DNA of 64,000 nt from Actinomyces dentalis DSM 19115 (GCF_000429225.1 NZ_AUBL01000003.1:78163-142162), one strand, 5' to 3'. Shown: positions 18,804-28,030, counted from the first letter of the stretch. Translations and numbers: made by a program. Notes: generated by a model not told the origin, from the letters alone.

Positions 18804-20048
18804 TCACTCGTTCAGCGTCCTGCCCCTTAGCGCCTGCTCATAGAATTCCAGACTGGCACTCACGAATATTTTCTCGCCGAAGCGCTCGCGGGCCCGGGCG
18901 CGAATCGCCTCGGGCCGGTAGTCGCCGTCGCGCACGGCGGCGGTCACCCGCGTGAGCGCCCGCGTCAGAGCGCTCACGAGGACCTCGCCGCCGGCCTGCG
19001 CGGCGGCGGGCAGGACGACGCCGCACTCCGGCTCGACCATGAAGCGCCCCGCCCACGTGGGGGTCGCCACGCAGGCCAGGCCGAGCGCCTGGGCCTCGGC
19101 CAGGACGGTGCCGCCGGCCTCGACCCCGCTGGCCAGGACGAAGACGTCCGAGCGGGCCATGAATCCGGCCACCTCCTCGTGGGGGACGCGCCCGGTGAAG
19201 GTCGAGCACTGCGCGATCCCCTCGGCCCGGGCCAGGGCCCGCAGCGGCTCGATCTCACCGGGCTCCCCGCCCACCAGGAGCAGGCGGGTGGGCTCGCGCC
19301 CCGCCGCCCGGTCCGCCCGGGCGAGGCGGGCGACGGCCCGAACGGTCTCCTCGGGGCGCTTATTGGGGCCCAGGTGGGAGACGTGGCAGACCGTGAGCGG
19401 GCCGGAGTCCCCCCCGCCGCCCGCGCGCCGTCGGTCCTCGGGGCGGGGCACGTCGAAGACGGCGTCGTTCACGGGCAGGGCGATGACCTCCCAGGACCCG
19501 ACCCCCCAGTAGTCCTCCAGCGCCCGGGCGAAGGGCGTCGAGACGGCGGCGCGGGCCCCGGCCCGCCGCAGGTCGCGGCGCAGCGCCCGATACCTCCAGC
19601 CGAGCCTGGAGCGGTCCGTCGAGCTGGGCCGGTGCTCGGTGATCGCCAGCCCCGCGCCCCAGCGCTCGGCCGCGCGCAGGCCCACGTGGATCCCGGTGAA
19701 CACCGAGTGGGCGTGCACGACGTCGGGAACGGGGTCCGTGCCGCCCAGCTCCCGGACAGTCCTGTCGTAAAGGTCCGCGGCGCGCCCGGCCGCCGCGCGG
19801 GCCGAGGCCCGATCTCCGGGCGCGATCCCCTTGGGCACCAGGGGAACGTCTCCGCGCACGACGACGACCCCGTCCTCGACGTCGACGCTCAGCCCGCGCC
19901 GGGCCCGCCAGGCCGAGGTCGGCGTGAGGGCGATAATGCCCACCCGCATGCCGGCGCGCCGGAGCATGCCCGCCTGGTCGCGGAAGAAGGAGCCGTTGTT
20001 GGGGTGGCGCCGATCGGGGTACCACGAGGGGGTCAGGACCAGATGCAC
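18804..20048 (-). CDS. GT4-type glycosyltransferase
   Basis: This 414-residue GT-B glycosyltransferase starts VHLVLTPSWYPDRRHPNNG and contains the E-x7-E type donor site in GVEAGGTVLAEAQALG. The GTG at 20048 is preferred over an upstream in-frame start at 20081. GGAGGAGGAGG lies just upstream, and this GTG comes one base after the flippase stop, consistent with a coupled operon 24209 to 18804. As the last gene of that operon it probably adds one of the sugars that the operon makes. Confidence 0.8.
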   Translation of the reverse strand: MHLVLTPSWYPDRRHPNNGSFFRDQAGMLRRAGMRVGIIALTPTSAWRARRGLSVDVEDGVVVVRGDVPLVPKGIAPGDRASARAAAGRAADLYDRTVRELGGTDPVPDVVHAHSVFTGIHVGLRAAERWGAGLAITEHRPSSTDRSRLGWRYRALRRDLRRAGARAAVSTPFARALEDYWGVGSWEVIALPVNDAVFDVPRPEDRRRAGGGGDSGPLTVCHVSHLGPNKRPEETVRAVARLARADRAAGREPTRLLLVGGEPGEIEPLRALARAEGIAQCSTFTGRVPHEEVAGFMARSDVFVLASGVEAGGTVLAEAQALGLACVATPTWAGRFMVEPECGVVLPAAAQAGGEVLVSALTRALTRVTAAVRDGDYRPEAIRARARERFGEKIFVSASLEFYEQALRGRTLNE

Positions 20049-20049
20049 C

Positions 20050-21405
20050 TCAGCCCTCCTCCTCCCGAACGCCCGCTGCACCGGGGGCGTCCGCAGCGCC
20101 CTGCGCCGTCGCGTCCTCCGCGCGCTCCCCGGCCGCCTCGTACTCGCCCTCGTTGGCCTCCGAGCGGGGCGGGCGGGCGTCGAAGCCGCGGGCGGCCAGG
20201 TCCGCCATGACGGTCATGCCCACGAGGATGACGCACATGATGGCGCCCAGGACGTAGGTCGTCGTCAACAGGGAGTAGGGACTGAGCCACAGCCAGGCCA
20301 GGGGGACCGCGGCGTAGACCACCGAGAAGACGAGCATCCAGTCCTGGTTCTCGGTGACGACGAAGAGGTTGGACAGGGGCGAGGTGACCAGGAGGATGAA
20401 CAGCCAGGGCGTCAGCGCCCGGGCGAAGTCGCCCGACTCGGTCCACTGGCTGCCGAAGAGCAGGGGGAAGAGCCACGGCGCCGAGACGTAGATGAGGGCG
20501 AAGGGCGCCGTGCCGATGAGCAGGACCCGCTTGATGACCTGGCGGACGAGCGGGCGCATCTGCCCGGGCCGGAGCGTGGCGAGCTTGTGGAAGAAGACCT
20601 GCCCTACCGCGGCGTTGACCAGGGCGAGGGGGGCCTCCAGGCAGCGCCACGCCATGTTGAACTGGCCCAGGCTCGCCACCGAGTAGGTGCCCACGAGCAG
20701 GTTGATCCCGTTGAGCCGCACGGCGTCGACGAAGGCGTTGGTCCCGTTGAGCAGAGGCATGCGCCGGTAGCGGCGGGCGACCCTCCGCAGACTCGGCGCC
20801 TCGGGGGGCAGTGGCCGGCGCAGCGGCTTCGCCTTGCGCCCCAGATTGACGAAGGCCCACAGCTGGCCGATGGTCTGCCCGAGCAGCAGCCCCCCGACGC
20901 CGACCATGCCCGCCGCCCCCAGGACGAGCTGGCCGAGGGACTGCCCGACCTGCTGCTCGACGCGGTTGACCGAGATGGTCCGGTAGTCCGACTGGCGGTT
21001 GTACCAGTACTGGAAGAGCTGGACGGAGGACAGCAGGAAGGTCGTCACGCCGATCAGCGGCAGCCAGGCCGCCACCTCGCCCCCCCAGCGCGCGGCGACG
21101 AGCGGCCGCAGCAGGAGGGCGACGAGGCTCGCCGCCAGGGAGACCGCGGTGATGCACACCATCCCCAGCCGGGCGCAGGCCAGGGCCCAGGCCTCCTTCT
21201 TGGGCAGCATGATCGTCATGTCGTAACGCAGGGCGGCCACGGCGACGATGATCGACACGATCGAGGTGTAGCGCGCGAACTGGCCGAAGTCCTCGGTGGA
21301 GAAGATGCGGGCCAGGACCATGGTCATGATGAAGACGACGACCTGGGCCACCACGGTCCCGCTGACGAGGGTGAGCACGTGCCGCAGGAAGGGCGAGGAG
21401 TCCAC
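20050..21405 (-). CDS. Polysaccharide flippase, Wzx-like (MATE/MVF superfamily)
   Basis: This protein of about 451 residues has 12-14 hydrophobic segments, starting near SPFLRHVLTLVSGTVVAQ, a typical Wzx N-terminus. It should flip undecaprenyl-linked oligosaccharide to the outer face of the membrane. The start used is the GTG at 21405; no strong ribosome-binding site is visible, and the frame is open through the upstream gene's end. It lies in the WbpD/E/B operon with 59 bases to the preceding stop. The locus thus has both a Wzx-type flippase and a Wzm/Wzt-type ABC exporter. Confidence 0.82.
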   Translation of the reverse strand: MDSSPFLRHVLTLVSGTVVAQVVVFIMTMVLARIFSTEDFGQFARYTSIVSIIVAVAALRYDMTIMLPKKEAWALACARLGMVCITAVSLAASLVALLLRPLVAARWGGEVAAWLPLIGVTTFLLSSVQLFQYWYNRQSDYRTISVNRVEQQVGQSLGQLVLGAAGMVGVGGLLLGQTIGQLWAFVNLGRKAKPLRRPLPPEAPSLRRVARRYRRMPLLNGTNAFVDAVRLNGINLLVGTYSVASLGQFNMAWRCLEAPLALVNAAVGQVFFHKLATLRPGQMRPLVRQVIKRVLLIGTAPFALIYVSAPWLFPLLFGSQWTESGDFARALTPWLFILLVTSPLSNLFVVTENQDWMLVFSVVYAAVPLAWLWLSPYSLLTTTYVLGAIMCVILVGMTVMADLAARGFDARPPRSEANEGEYEAAGERAEDATAQGAADAPGAAGVREEEG

Positions 21406-21464
21406 GACGGAGCGCCCCCGGGCGAGCAGTCCCGTCCGGGGGCCCCTCGGAGCGGCCGGCCGGT

Positions 21465-22457
21465 TCAGAGCCCGACCACCCGGTTCTCGCTCGCCGAGGT
21501 CAGGACCGCCTCGACGACGGCGAGGGTGTCCGCCCCCTCGGCCATGGTGACGTGCTCGTGGCCGACCCCGCGCACGGCGTCGCGGAAGCGCTCCTGCTCC
21601 AGGGCCAGGGGCTCGCGCTTGGGGATGGCGTAGCGGATGACGTCGCCCTCGCTGACCCCGCGGAAGGCGGCGACCTGGTCCCAGGTGGAGGCCACGGTGC
21701 CGTTGGCGTGGAAGGTGAGGTCCCCGGTGAGGGTGTCGGCGACGAAGGCGCCCTTCTCCCCGGTCACGACGGTGACCCGCTCCTTGAAGGGGGTGAGCCA
21801 GTTGACCGTGTGGGAGACGATGACGCCGTTGGCCAGGCGCCCGGTGGCCAGCACCATGTCCTCGTTCTCGCGCCCCGAGCGGTGGGCCACCCGGGCGTGG
21901 ACCGACTCGTAGGGGGCCCCGGCCACCCAGGCGGTCAGATCGATGTCGTGGGTGGCCAGGTCCTTGACGACGCCGACGTCGCTGATGCGCGCGGGGAAGG
22001 GCCCCTGGCGGCGGGTGAGGACCTGGTAGACCTGCCCGAGCTCGCCGGCGTCCAGGCGCTCGCGCAGGGCCCGCAGGGCCGGGTTGCACCGCTCCACGTA
22101 GCCGACGGCGCCCACGAGATCGCGCTCGGCGAAGGCGTCGGCGACGCGCCGGCCGGCCCGGGAGCAGTGGGCGATGGGCTTCTCCACCAGGGTGTGCACG
22201 CCCGCCCGCGCCAGGGCCAGGGCGACCTCCTCGTGGTGGATGGTGGGCACGGCCACCACGGCGGCGTCGAGCCCGACGCCGATGAGGGCCTCCACGTCCG
22301 GCAGGAGGGGCAGGGGACCTGCGACGCCGAAGCGGTCGCCGCCCGGGTCGGCCACGGCCACGAGCTCCATGCCGGGGGTGGCGCGGATGACGCGGGCATG
22401 ATGGCGGCCCATCGACCCCAGGCCGATGAGTCCGATGCGCAGGCCGTCCTGTCCCAT
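21465..22457 (-). CDS. UDP-GlcNAc uronate 3-dehydrogenase (WbpB/WlbA-like oxidoreductase)
   Basis: This 330-residue Gfo/Idh/MocA-family oxidoreductase has the N-terminal Rossmann motif IGLIGLGSMGRHH and a central EKPIAHC segment, the family's catalytic Lys motif. In WbpB/WlbA this step oxidises C3 of UDP-GlcNAc uronic acid. The gene is directly followed on the operon by the flippase and preceded, one base apart, by the aminotransferase that would use the 3-keto product. The assignment to the WbpB branch rests on this three-gene set; as an isolated sequence it could only be called a Gfo/Idh/MocA oxidoreductase. Confidence 0.84.
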   Translation of the reverse strand: MGQDGLRIGLIGLGSMGRHHARVIRATPGMELVAVADPGGDRFGVAGPLPLLPDVEALIGVGLDAAVVAVPTIHHEEVALALARAGVHTLVEKPIAHCSRAGRRVADAFAERDLVGAVGYVERCNPALRALRERLDAGELGQVYQVLTRRQGPFPARISDVGVVKDLATHDIDLTAWVAGAPYESVHARVAHRSGRENEDMVLATGRLANGVIVSHTVNWLTPFKERVTVVTGEKGAFVADTLTGDLTFHANGTVASTWDQVAAFRGVSEGDVIRYAIPKREPLALEQERFRDAVRGVGHEHVTMAEGADTLAVVEAVLTSASENRVVGL

Positions 22458-22458
22458 A

Positions 22459-23586
22459 TCAGGCCCCCGCCGTCACGGCCGCGCCCACGGCCCGCACGAT
22501 CCGCTCCAGGTCCGCCTCGCTCAGCGAGGGGTGGACCGGCAGGGACAGGCACTCGCGGGCGGCCCTCTCGGTGCCCGGCAGGTCCACGCCCGGCGCGTAG
22601 GGCGCCAGGGAGGGCAGGCGGTGGTTGGGGATGGGGTAGTACACGCCGGTGCCGATGCGCCACTGCTCGCGCAGGACCCTGGCGACCTCGTCCCGCTCGG
22701 CCGCGCTCGCCCCCTCCAGGCGGATCGTGTACTGGTGGTAGACGTGGGTGTAGCCCGGCGGCACGTGCGGGGTGACGACGCCGGGGGCGTCGGCCAGGCC
22801 CGCGTCCAGGGCGGCGGCGTTGGCCCGGCGGGCCGCCGTCCACCCGGCCAGCCTGGTCAGTTGGACGCGGCCGACGGCGGCGGCCACGTCCGTCATGCGG
22901 TTGTTGAGGCCCACGACCTCGTTGGCGTACTGGCGCTCCATGCCCTGGTTGCGCAGCAGGCGCACCCGGCGCGCCAGCTCGGCGTCGGCGGTGGACACCA
23001 TGCCGCCCTCCAGGGAGGTCATGTTCTTGGTGGGGTAGAAGGAGAAGGAGCCCCAGGCGCCGAAGGCGCCCACGGGCTCATCGTCGATGGCGGCGGCGTG
23101 CGCCTGGGCGCAGTCCTCCCACACGGCCAGGCCGTGGCGCCGGGCGATGTCGAGGATCTTGGGCATATTGGCCGGCAGGCCGTAGAGGTGGACGACCTCG
23201 ATGGCGATGGTGCGCTCCGTGACGGCCGCCTCGACGCTGGCCGGGTCGAGGGTGAAGGTGACCGGGTCGATGTCGGCGAAGACCGGGCGGGCCCCGGTGA
23301 TCGCCACCGAGTTGGCGGTCGCGGCGAAGGTGAAGGAGGGCACGATCACCTCGGCCTCGCGGTCGGCGCCCGCCCCGGAGGCCAGGGCCGCCAGGTGCTG
23401 GGCGGAGGTGCCGGAGTTGACGGCCACGCAGTGGGCGCCGCCCACCACCCGGGCGGAGAACTCCTCCTCGAAGGCCGCCACCTGCGGGCCCTGGACCACC
23501 ATGCCGCCGGCCAGGACGGCGTCGACCGCGGCCCGCTCCTCGGCGCCTATCAGCGGCCTGGCCGCGGGAATGAACTCCAGTGACAT
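22459..23586 (-). CDS. DegT/DnrJ/EryC1 aminotransferase (WbpE/WlbC-like)
   Basis: This 375-residue PLP-dependent sugar aminotransferase should transfer an amino group to C3 of the 3-keto UDP-sugar. The PLP-binding Lys lies in SFYPTKNMTSLEGG, and an early segment AVNSGTSAQHL binds the cofactor phosphate. The start ATG overlaps the stop of the acetyltransferase gene by one base (TGATG), and the WbpB-like gene begins one base after its stop. The order acetyltransferase-aminotransferase-dehydrogenase is the set known for diacetamido uronic acid synthesis. Confidence 0.87.
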   Translation of the reverse strand: MSLEFIPAARPLIGAEERAAVDAVLAGGMVVQGPQVAAFEEEFSARVVGGAHCVAVNSGTSAQHLAALASGAGADREAEVIVPSFTFAATANSVAITGARPVFADIDPVTFTLDPASVEAAVTERTIAIEVVHLYGLPANMPKILDIARRHGLAVWEDCAQAHAAAIDDEPVGAFGAWGSFSFYPTKNMTSLEGGMVSTADAELARRVRLLRNQGMERQYANEVVGLNNRMTDVAAAVGRVQLTRLAGWTAARRANAAALDAGLADAPGVVTPHVPPGYTHVYHQYTIRLEGASAAERDEVARVLREQWRIGTGVYYPIPNHRLPSLAPYAPGVDLPGTERAARECLSLPVHPSLSEADLERIVRAVGAAVTAGA

Positions 23587-24209
23587 CAGTCGGCAACCTC
23601 CCGAATCGTGTCGTCGTGCTCCTCGAAGACACTACCCGTCCGCGGGCAGCGCCACCGGCGGACCCCGGGGCGGAAGGCCGCCTCGCCGTCGGCCACGGCC
23701 TCCAGGGGCAGTCCGGCGCGCCCCACCCAGCCGATGCGCCGGGCCGGGACGCCGGCCACCAGCGCGTGCGCGGGCACGTCCCCGGTCACCACGGCGCCGG
23801 CGGCGACCATCGCCCACTCGCCCACGCTCACCGGCGCCACGCACACGGCACGCGCGCCGATGGCCGCGCCCGTGCCGATCGTCACCCCCACGGCCTCCCA
23901 GTCGGAGGCGGACTTGAGGGTGCCGTCCGGGTTGACGGCGCGCGGGAAGCGGTCGTTGGTCAGGACGACGGCGGGTCCGATGAACACGCCGTCGCCCAGG
24001 CGGGCCGGCTCGTAGACGAGGGCGTAGTTCTGGACCTTGCAGTTGTCCCCCAGGCGCGCCCCCTCGCCGATGTAGGCGCCGCGCCCCACGATGCAGCCCG
24101 CGCCCAGAACGGCGCGCTCGCGCACCTGCGCCAGGTGCCAGATGCTGGAGCCCTCGCCGATGACGGCCTGCTCGGAGACGTCTGCGGACGGGGCGATGCG
24201 TGTGCTCAT
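23586..24209 (-). CDS. UDP-3-amino sugar N-acetyltransferase (WbpD/WlbB-like)
   Basis: This 207-residue left-handed beta-helix acetyltransferase has hexapeptide repeats across about residues 15-150 (VIGEGSS, VLGAGCIVG, RLGDNCKV, RLGDGVFIGP). The segment VLTNDRFPRAVNPDG matches the WbpD/WlbB substrate loop. It should acetylate the 3-amino group made by the aminotransferase. The start is the ATG at 24209 with GAGGAG four bases upstream; the frame remains open upstream without conserved sequence. The last 35 residues are an unusual Arg-rich tail with a CPRTG motif. It is the first gene of the 24209-18804 operon. Confidence 0.87.
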   Translation of the reverse strand: MSTRIAPSADVSEQAVIGEGSSIWHLAQVRERAVLGAGCIVGRGAYIGEGARLGDNCKVQNYALVYEPARLGDGVFIGPAVVLTNDRFPRAVNPDGTLKSASDWEAVGVTIGTGAAIGARAVCVAPVSVGEWAMVAAGAVVTGDVPAHALVAGVPARRIGWVGRAGLPLEAVADGEAAFRPGVRRWRCPRTGSVFEEHDDTIREVAD

Positions 24210-24290
24210 ACGGCTCCTCATGCGGGGGTCCGGGCTGCCGGACGACGGCGATGATGCCATCCTAGGCTCAATCCGTGCAACAATGCGGGC

Positions 24291-25010
24291 GTGACGAATC
24301 GAACGGCGCAGGCCGAGGGGGCGGGCGGCCCGTCCGCCTCGCTCCTCGCCGACACCTGGCTGGTCGTGCCGCTGTACAACGAGGCCCCCGTTGTGCGCGA
24401 GGTCATCGCCGAGGCCCGCGCCGTCTTCCCCCGCATCGTCGTCGTCGACGACGGCTCCACGGACGGCTCGGGCGCCGAGGCCGCCGCCGCGGGCGCCGTC
24501 GTCGTGCGCCACCCCATCAACCTGGGCCAGGGCGCGGCCCTGCAGACCGGGATCACCTACGTCCTGGAGCGCACCGACGCCCGCTACCTGGTCACCTTCG
24601 ACGCCGACGGTCAGCACTCCCCCGCCGACGCGGCGGCGATGGTGGAGCGCGCCGAGGCCGAGGACCTGGCGATCGTGCTGGGCTCGCGCTTCCTGGACGG
24701 GAGCGCCGACGTGGGGCGGCTCAAGCGCCTGGTGCTGCGCACGGCCGCCCTCGCCAGCTCGCGGACCTCGGGGATGCACCTGACCGACGCGCACAACGGC
24801 CTGCGCCTCATCCGGCGCGACGCCGCGCAGCAGCTGAACCTGACGCAGAACCGGATGGCGCACGCCTCCCAGATCATCCGCCAACTCGGCGCCACGGGGC
24901 TGCCGTGGCGCGAGCATGGCGTCCACATCGTCTACACCGACTACTCGCGCGCCAAGGGCCAGTCCCTGTGGAACTCGGTCAACATCCTCGTCGACCTGCT
25001 GTTCTCATGA
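24291..25010 (+). CDS. Family 2 glycosyltransferase (polyprenyl-phosphate type)
   Basis: This 239-residue GT2 enzyme resembles dolichyl/undecaprenyl-phosphate sugar transferases. The N-terminal domain has VVPLYNEAPVV, VVDDGSTDGSG, and the DxD-type metal site FDADGQH. The usual C-terminal membrane helices are absent; instead a DUF2304 membrane protein is encoded right after it, a common pairing. The GTG start is supported by an AACAAT sequence six bases upstream that could make it leaderless. It diverges from the WbpD-like gene, with 81 bases between. Confidence 0.82.
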   Translation: MTNRTAQAEGAGGPSASLLADTWLVVPLYNEAPVVREVIAEARAVFPRIVVVDDGSTDGSGAEAAAAGAVVVRHPINLGQGAALQTGITYVLERTDARYLVTFDADGQHSPADAAAMVERAEAEDLAIVLGSRFLDGSADVGRLKRLVLRTAALASSRTSGMHLTDAHNGLRLIRRDAAQQLNLTQNRMAHASQIIRQLGATGLPWREHGVHIVYTDYSRAKGQSLWNSVNILVDLLFS

Positions 25011-25056
25011 CGGCGCCCGCCGTCATGGCCACCACCGCCGCCGAAGGAGGGCGTCC

Positions 25057-25476
25057 ATGAGCACCATGAGCAGCTCTCGGATCATCATTCAGGTTCTTCT
25101 CATCGTCGCGGTCGGCGTGATCGGCTGGATGATGCTGCGCTCCCCGGGCGGAGCCCGCCACCGGGCGGGCCGCCGGATCGTGACCCTGACCTTCGTCATC
25201 TTCGCCATCGTCTCCATCGCCGTGCCCGCGGTCATCTCGAGGATCGCCCACTTCGTGGGGGTCGGACGCGGCACCGACCTGCTCCTGTACGTCCTCGTCA
25301 TCGCCTTCCTGCTGCAGATCCTGTCCTCCTTCCGCCGCAACGCGGCCCTGGAGCGCCAGATCACCCGTCTGGCCCGGCGGATCGCGATCGACAACACCCC
25401 CGATCCCGCCCCTTCCGCGCAGCCGGTTCGGGCGGACGACGAGACCGGTCCGGGCGGGCGCCGGGGCCGGTCGTAG
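25057..25476 (+). CDS. DUF2304 membrane protein
   Basis: This 139-residue protein has three hydrophobic segments (about 9-27, 42-64 and 72-90) and a charged, low-complexity C-terminal tail. The middle has the family pattern of DUF2304, small membrane partners of GT2 polyprenyl-phosphate glycosyltransferases. AAGGAGG at 25044-25050 sits six bases before the ATG. It lies 46 bases after the GT2 gene and probably anchors it to the membrane. Confidence 0.8.
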   Translation: MSTMSSSRIIIQVLLIVAVGVIGWMMLRSPGGARHRAGRRIVTLTFVIFAIVSIAVPAVISRIAHFVGVGRGTDLLLYVLVIAFLLQILSSFRRNAALERQITRLARRIAIDNTPDPAPSAQPVRADDETGPGGRRGRS

Positions 25477-25548
25477 GGACCGGGCGGGGCCGCCGGGGCC
25501 GATGGAACCGGCCGCCGGGACCGCTCGGACGGCCGACGGACCCGGAAC

Positions 25549-25612
25549 GCATCGATTCGCATACCGTCTCCGCCGGTTCCGCGCTATTTCCGCCGGTCTG
25601 GGCGAGGGCGGC
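25549..25612. repeat. Intergenic repeat, copy 1 (partner at 46719-46784)
   Basis: A 64-base element starts GCATCGATTCG and holds two CCGCCGGT blocks and GGCGAGGG. It matches 46719-46784 over its full length with scattered substitutions. It lies between two genes that end toward each other and covers the stop codon of the 25584-26522 gene. Confidence 0.65.
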
Positions 25613-26522
25613 GGGGGGCTGAGACGCGGACCTCCAACTCCTCGCGCAGGCGCAGGCCGCCGTCGACCGCCCAGCGCAGGGGCGCCTGCCAGGGCGCCGA
25701 GTACACCCCGTCGAGGTAGCGCCGCGCGGAGGCGTGGTGCGCCCGGATCATCCGCTCCGGCCGCGCCTTCCACGAGGCGCCCTGCTCGTGCACGACGACG
25801 GCGGCGGGCACCTGGACATTGCGCCACCCGGCCCGCGCCACCCGGGCCCCCAGGTCGACGTCCTCGAAGAACATGAAGTAGCCCTCGTCGAAGCCGCCCA
25901 GCTCGCGCCACACGGGCGCGGGCAGGGCCAGGCAGGCGCCCGACAGCCAGCCGACCTCGCGCACGGCGTCGTTGCCGCCCTGACTGTGGTAGGCGGCGGA
26001 GAAGGGGTTGGACGGCCACACGCGCGTCAGGGCGGCGTGCCCGGCGCCGCGCACCAGCGTGGGCAGCGCCCGGCCCGAGGGGTAGACGCTGCCGTCCGGG
26101 TTGAGCAGGCGCGGGCCCAGGCAGCCGGCCCCGGCGGTGTTCAGGCCCGCGTCGATGAGGACGTCGAGGCTGTCCGGCCGCCACACGATGTCCGGGTTGG
26201 CGACGACGATCCAGTCCTCGCTCAGGTCCCGCGCGGCCAGGTTCGCCCCGCCCCCGTAGCCCCGGTTCGTGCCGTCCGTCACGATCTCGGCGCCGAAGCG
26301 CTCCGCCGTCTCCCGGACGAGTTCGTGCTCGGAGCCGTTGTCGGCGATGACGACCCGGACCCGTCTCCGGCTGGCCCGCCCCAGGGAGTCGAGGAAGCGC
26401 ACGAGCTCCTCGCCGGGGTTGTAGGCGACGGTGACCACTCTCACCGTCCCGCGCCGCTGGACGGCCCGCCGACCGTCCTGACTGTCCTGACTCTGCGGGG
26501 CGGTGGCGTCTGTCGGCTCCAT
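25584..26522 (-). CDS. Family 2 glycosyltransferase, rhamnosyltransferase-like
   Basis: This 312-residue GT2 enzyme has VVTVAYNPGEELVRFL at the N-terminus, VIADNGS for nucleotide binding, VVANPDIVW in place of the DxD motif, and FMFFEDVDLGARVARAG, the typical WbbL-type acidic motif. It probably adds rhamnose to the lipid-linked polysaccharide, in line with rmlB in the same locus; the donor is inferred. The ATG at 26522 fits a leaderless start (TACGCT six bases upstream). The last residues lie inside the repeat at 25549-25612. Confidence 0.8.
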   Translation of the reverse strand: MEPTDATAPQSQDSQDGRRAVQRRGTVRVVTVAYNPGEELVRFLDSLGRASRRRVRVVIADNGSEHELVRETAERFGAEIVTDGTNRGYGGGANLAARDLSEDWIVVANPDIVWRPDSLDVLIDAGLNTAGAGCLGPRLLNPDGSVYPSGRALPTLVRGAGHAALTRVWPSNPFSAAYHSQGGNDAVREVGWLSGACLALPAPVWRELGGFDEGYFMFFEDVDLGARVARAGWRNVQVPAAVVVHEQGASWKARPERMIRAHHASARRYLDGVYSAPWQAPLRWAVDGGLRLREELEVRVSAPRRPRPDRRK

Positions 26523-26534
26523 CCCACGAGCGTA
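26520..26534 (-). promoter_or_regulatory. -10 hexamer TACGCT, leaderless start
   Basis: TACGCT on the minus strand (26529-26534) ends six bases before the ATG at 26522. Confidence 0.5.
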
Positions 26535-26697
26535 TCGGACTCGCCCGTCGGCGGTGACGACGACGTTGCGGTTCGGCAACGGTCGCGCGCAGCCCCGCGG
26601 GCGGACGGGCAGCGCTCCCCGGCCGAATCCGGCCTCAGAGGCGAAGATCATCCTCTGGAACGAGGGGTTCACCGGCCCACGCCCCCGCTCGATTCCA

Positions 26698-26712
26698 TAT
26701 GATCGAGGCGTG
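26698..26712 (+). promoter_or_regulatory. -10 hexamer TATGAT, leaderless start
   Basis: TATGAT at 26698-26703 lies six bases before the GTG at 26710. No -35 match at normal spacing stands out. Confidence 0.5.
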
Positions 26713-28008
26713 CGATCATTACCACGGCCGCGAGTGCGGCACGCCTCCAGGGAGTTCAAGCGCCGCATGGTGCGAGGGCTCCTGTCAGTCGGACTGGCCC
26801 TGGTGGTCTTCGCAGCCTCCTTCTTCGCCTTCGCCTACTACGACCTCCAGAGCCAGATCACCCCGATCGACCCCAGCACCTTCCTCGGAACGGACCGCCC
26901 CTCGCGAGACCCCGTCTCGGACGGCTACGAGGGTCACGCCGTCAACATCCTGGTCCTGGGCACGGACTCGCGCGCCGGCGCCAACAACGTCGACGGCTCC
27001 GAGGGCGACGACGACGTGGTCGTCGCCCGCTCCGACACGGCCATGATCATGCACATCTCCGCCGACCGCTCCCGGGTCGACGTCATATCCATCCCCCGCG
27101 ACACCGTCGTCGACATCCCCAGCTGCACCTCCTCCGACGGCTCCACCGTCGAGGAGTCGGAGGGCCAATTCAACACCGCCTTCGCCAACGGGGCGGGCAC
27201 CGGCAGCGACAAGAAGGCCGTCACCGCGGGCGTGGCCTGCACGATCAAGACCGTGGAGGCCCTGACCGACATCTACATCGACGAGTCCATCGTCGTGGAC
27301 TTCTCCGGGCTGTCCACCATGGTCGACGCCCTGGGCGGGGTCACCCTCTACGTCGACGAGGACATCGACGACACCGAGTACACGGGCCTGGTCCTGGAGC
27401 GGGGCTGCCACCACCTTGACGGGGCCACGGCGCTGCAGTACGCGCGCGTGCGCCACGGCGTGGGCGACGGCTCCGACATCTCGCGCATCTCCCGCCAGCA
27501 GAACCTCATGAGCGCCATGCTCCGAACGGCGCAGTCCAAGAACCTGCTGACCGACGCCGACAAGCTCTACTCCTTCGCCCGCGAGGCCCTGGGAACGCTG
27601 ACGGTCTCCAAGGGCATCGCGGACCTGACGACCCTGGCCGGACTCGCCCAGTCCATTGCGAGCATCGGCATGGACCACATCAACTTCGTCACCATGCCCC
27701 ACGAGCCCGCCGCCTGGGACCCCGACCGGGTGGTCCCCTCCGAGAGCGCCGACGCCGTCTGGAAGGCCCTCAAGAGCGACAAGCCCATACCCGCCGAGTC
27801 CACCCACGCCGATGGAACCGTGTCGGGCCCCACCGCGGGCGCGAGCGAGACCCCCTCGAACGGATCGGCCCCGGACGAGACGCCCACGGACGACTCCGAC
27901 CCGGACGGCCCGTCCGCGGACGAGGGCACCTCCGAGCCCCCGATGACGAGGCCGACGGATCCGAAGACCGCCACCGCGACGCAGAATCCCGCCGAGCAGT
28001 GCCGATAG
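26710..28008 (+). CDS. LCP (LytR-CpsA-Psr) cell-wall ligase 1
   Basis: This 432-residue membrane protein has a short basic cytoplasmic tail, one transmembrane helix (about residues 23-45) and an extracellular LCP domain. Expected LCP landmarks are VLGTDSRAG, the phosphate-binding Arg in ISIPRDT, and ARVRHGVGDGSDISRISRQQ. LCP enzymes transfer undecaprenyl-linked glycopolymers to peptidoglycan. A disordered, acidic Pro/Ser/Thr tail follows from about residue 365. The GTG at 26710 fits a leaderless start; an internal ATG at 26767 is possible but lacks a close ribosome-binding site. It is followed after 22 bases by a second LCP gene. Confidence 0.88.
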   Translation: MRSLPRPRVRHASREFKRRMVRGLLSVGLALVVFAASFFAFAYYDLQSQITPIDPSTFLGTDRPSRDPVSDGYEGHAVNILVLGTDSRAGANNVDGSEGDDDVVVARSDTAMIMHISADRSRVDVISIPRDTVVDIPSCTSSDGSTVEESEGQFNTAFANGAGTGSDKKAVTAGVACTIKTVEALTDIYIDESIVVDFSGLSTMVDALGGVTLYVDEDIDDTEYTGLVLERGCHHLDGATALQYARVRHGVGDGSDISRISRQQNLMSAMLRTAQSKNLLTDADKLYSFAREALGTLTVSKGIADLTTLAGLAQSIASIGMDHINFVTMPHEPAAWDPDRVVPSESADAVWKALKSDKPIPAESTHADGTVSGPTAGASETPSNGSAPDETPTDDSDPDGPSADEGTSEPPMTRPTDPKTATATQNPAEQCR

Positions 28009-28030
28009 CTGGAATGAGGCGCTTCGTCCC

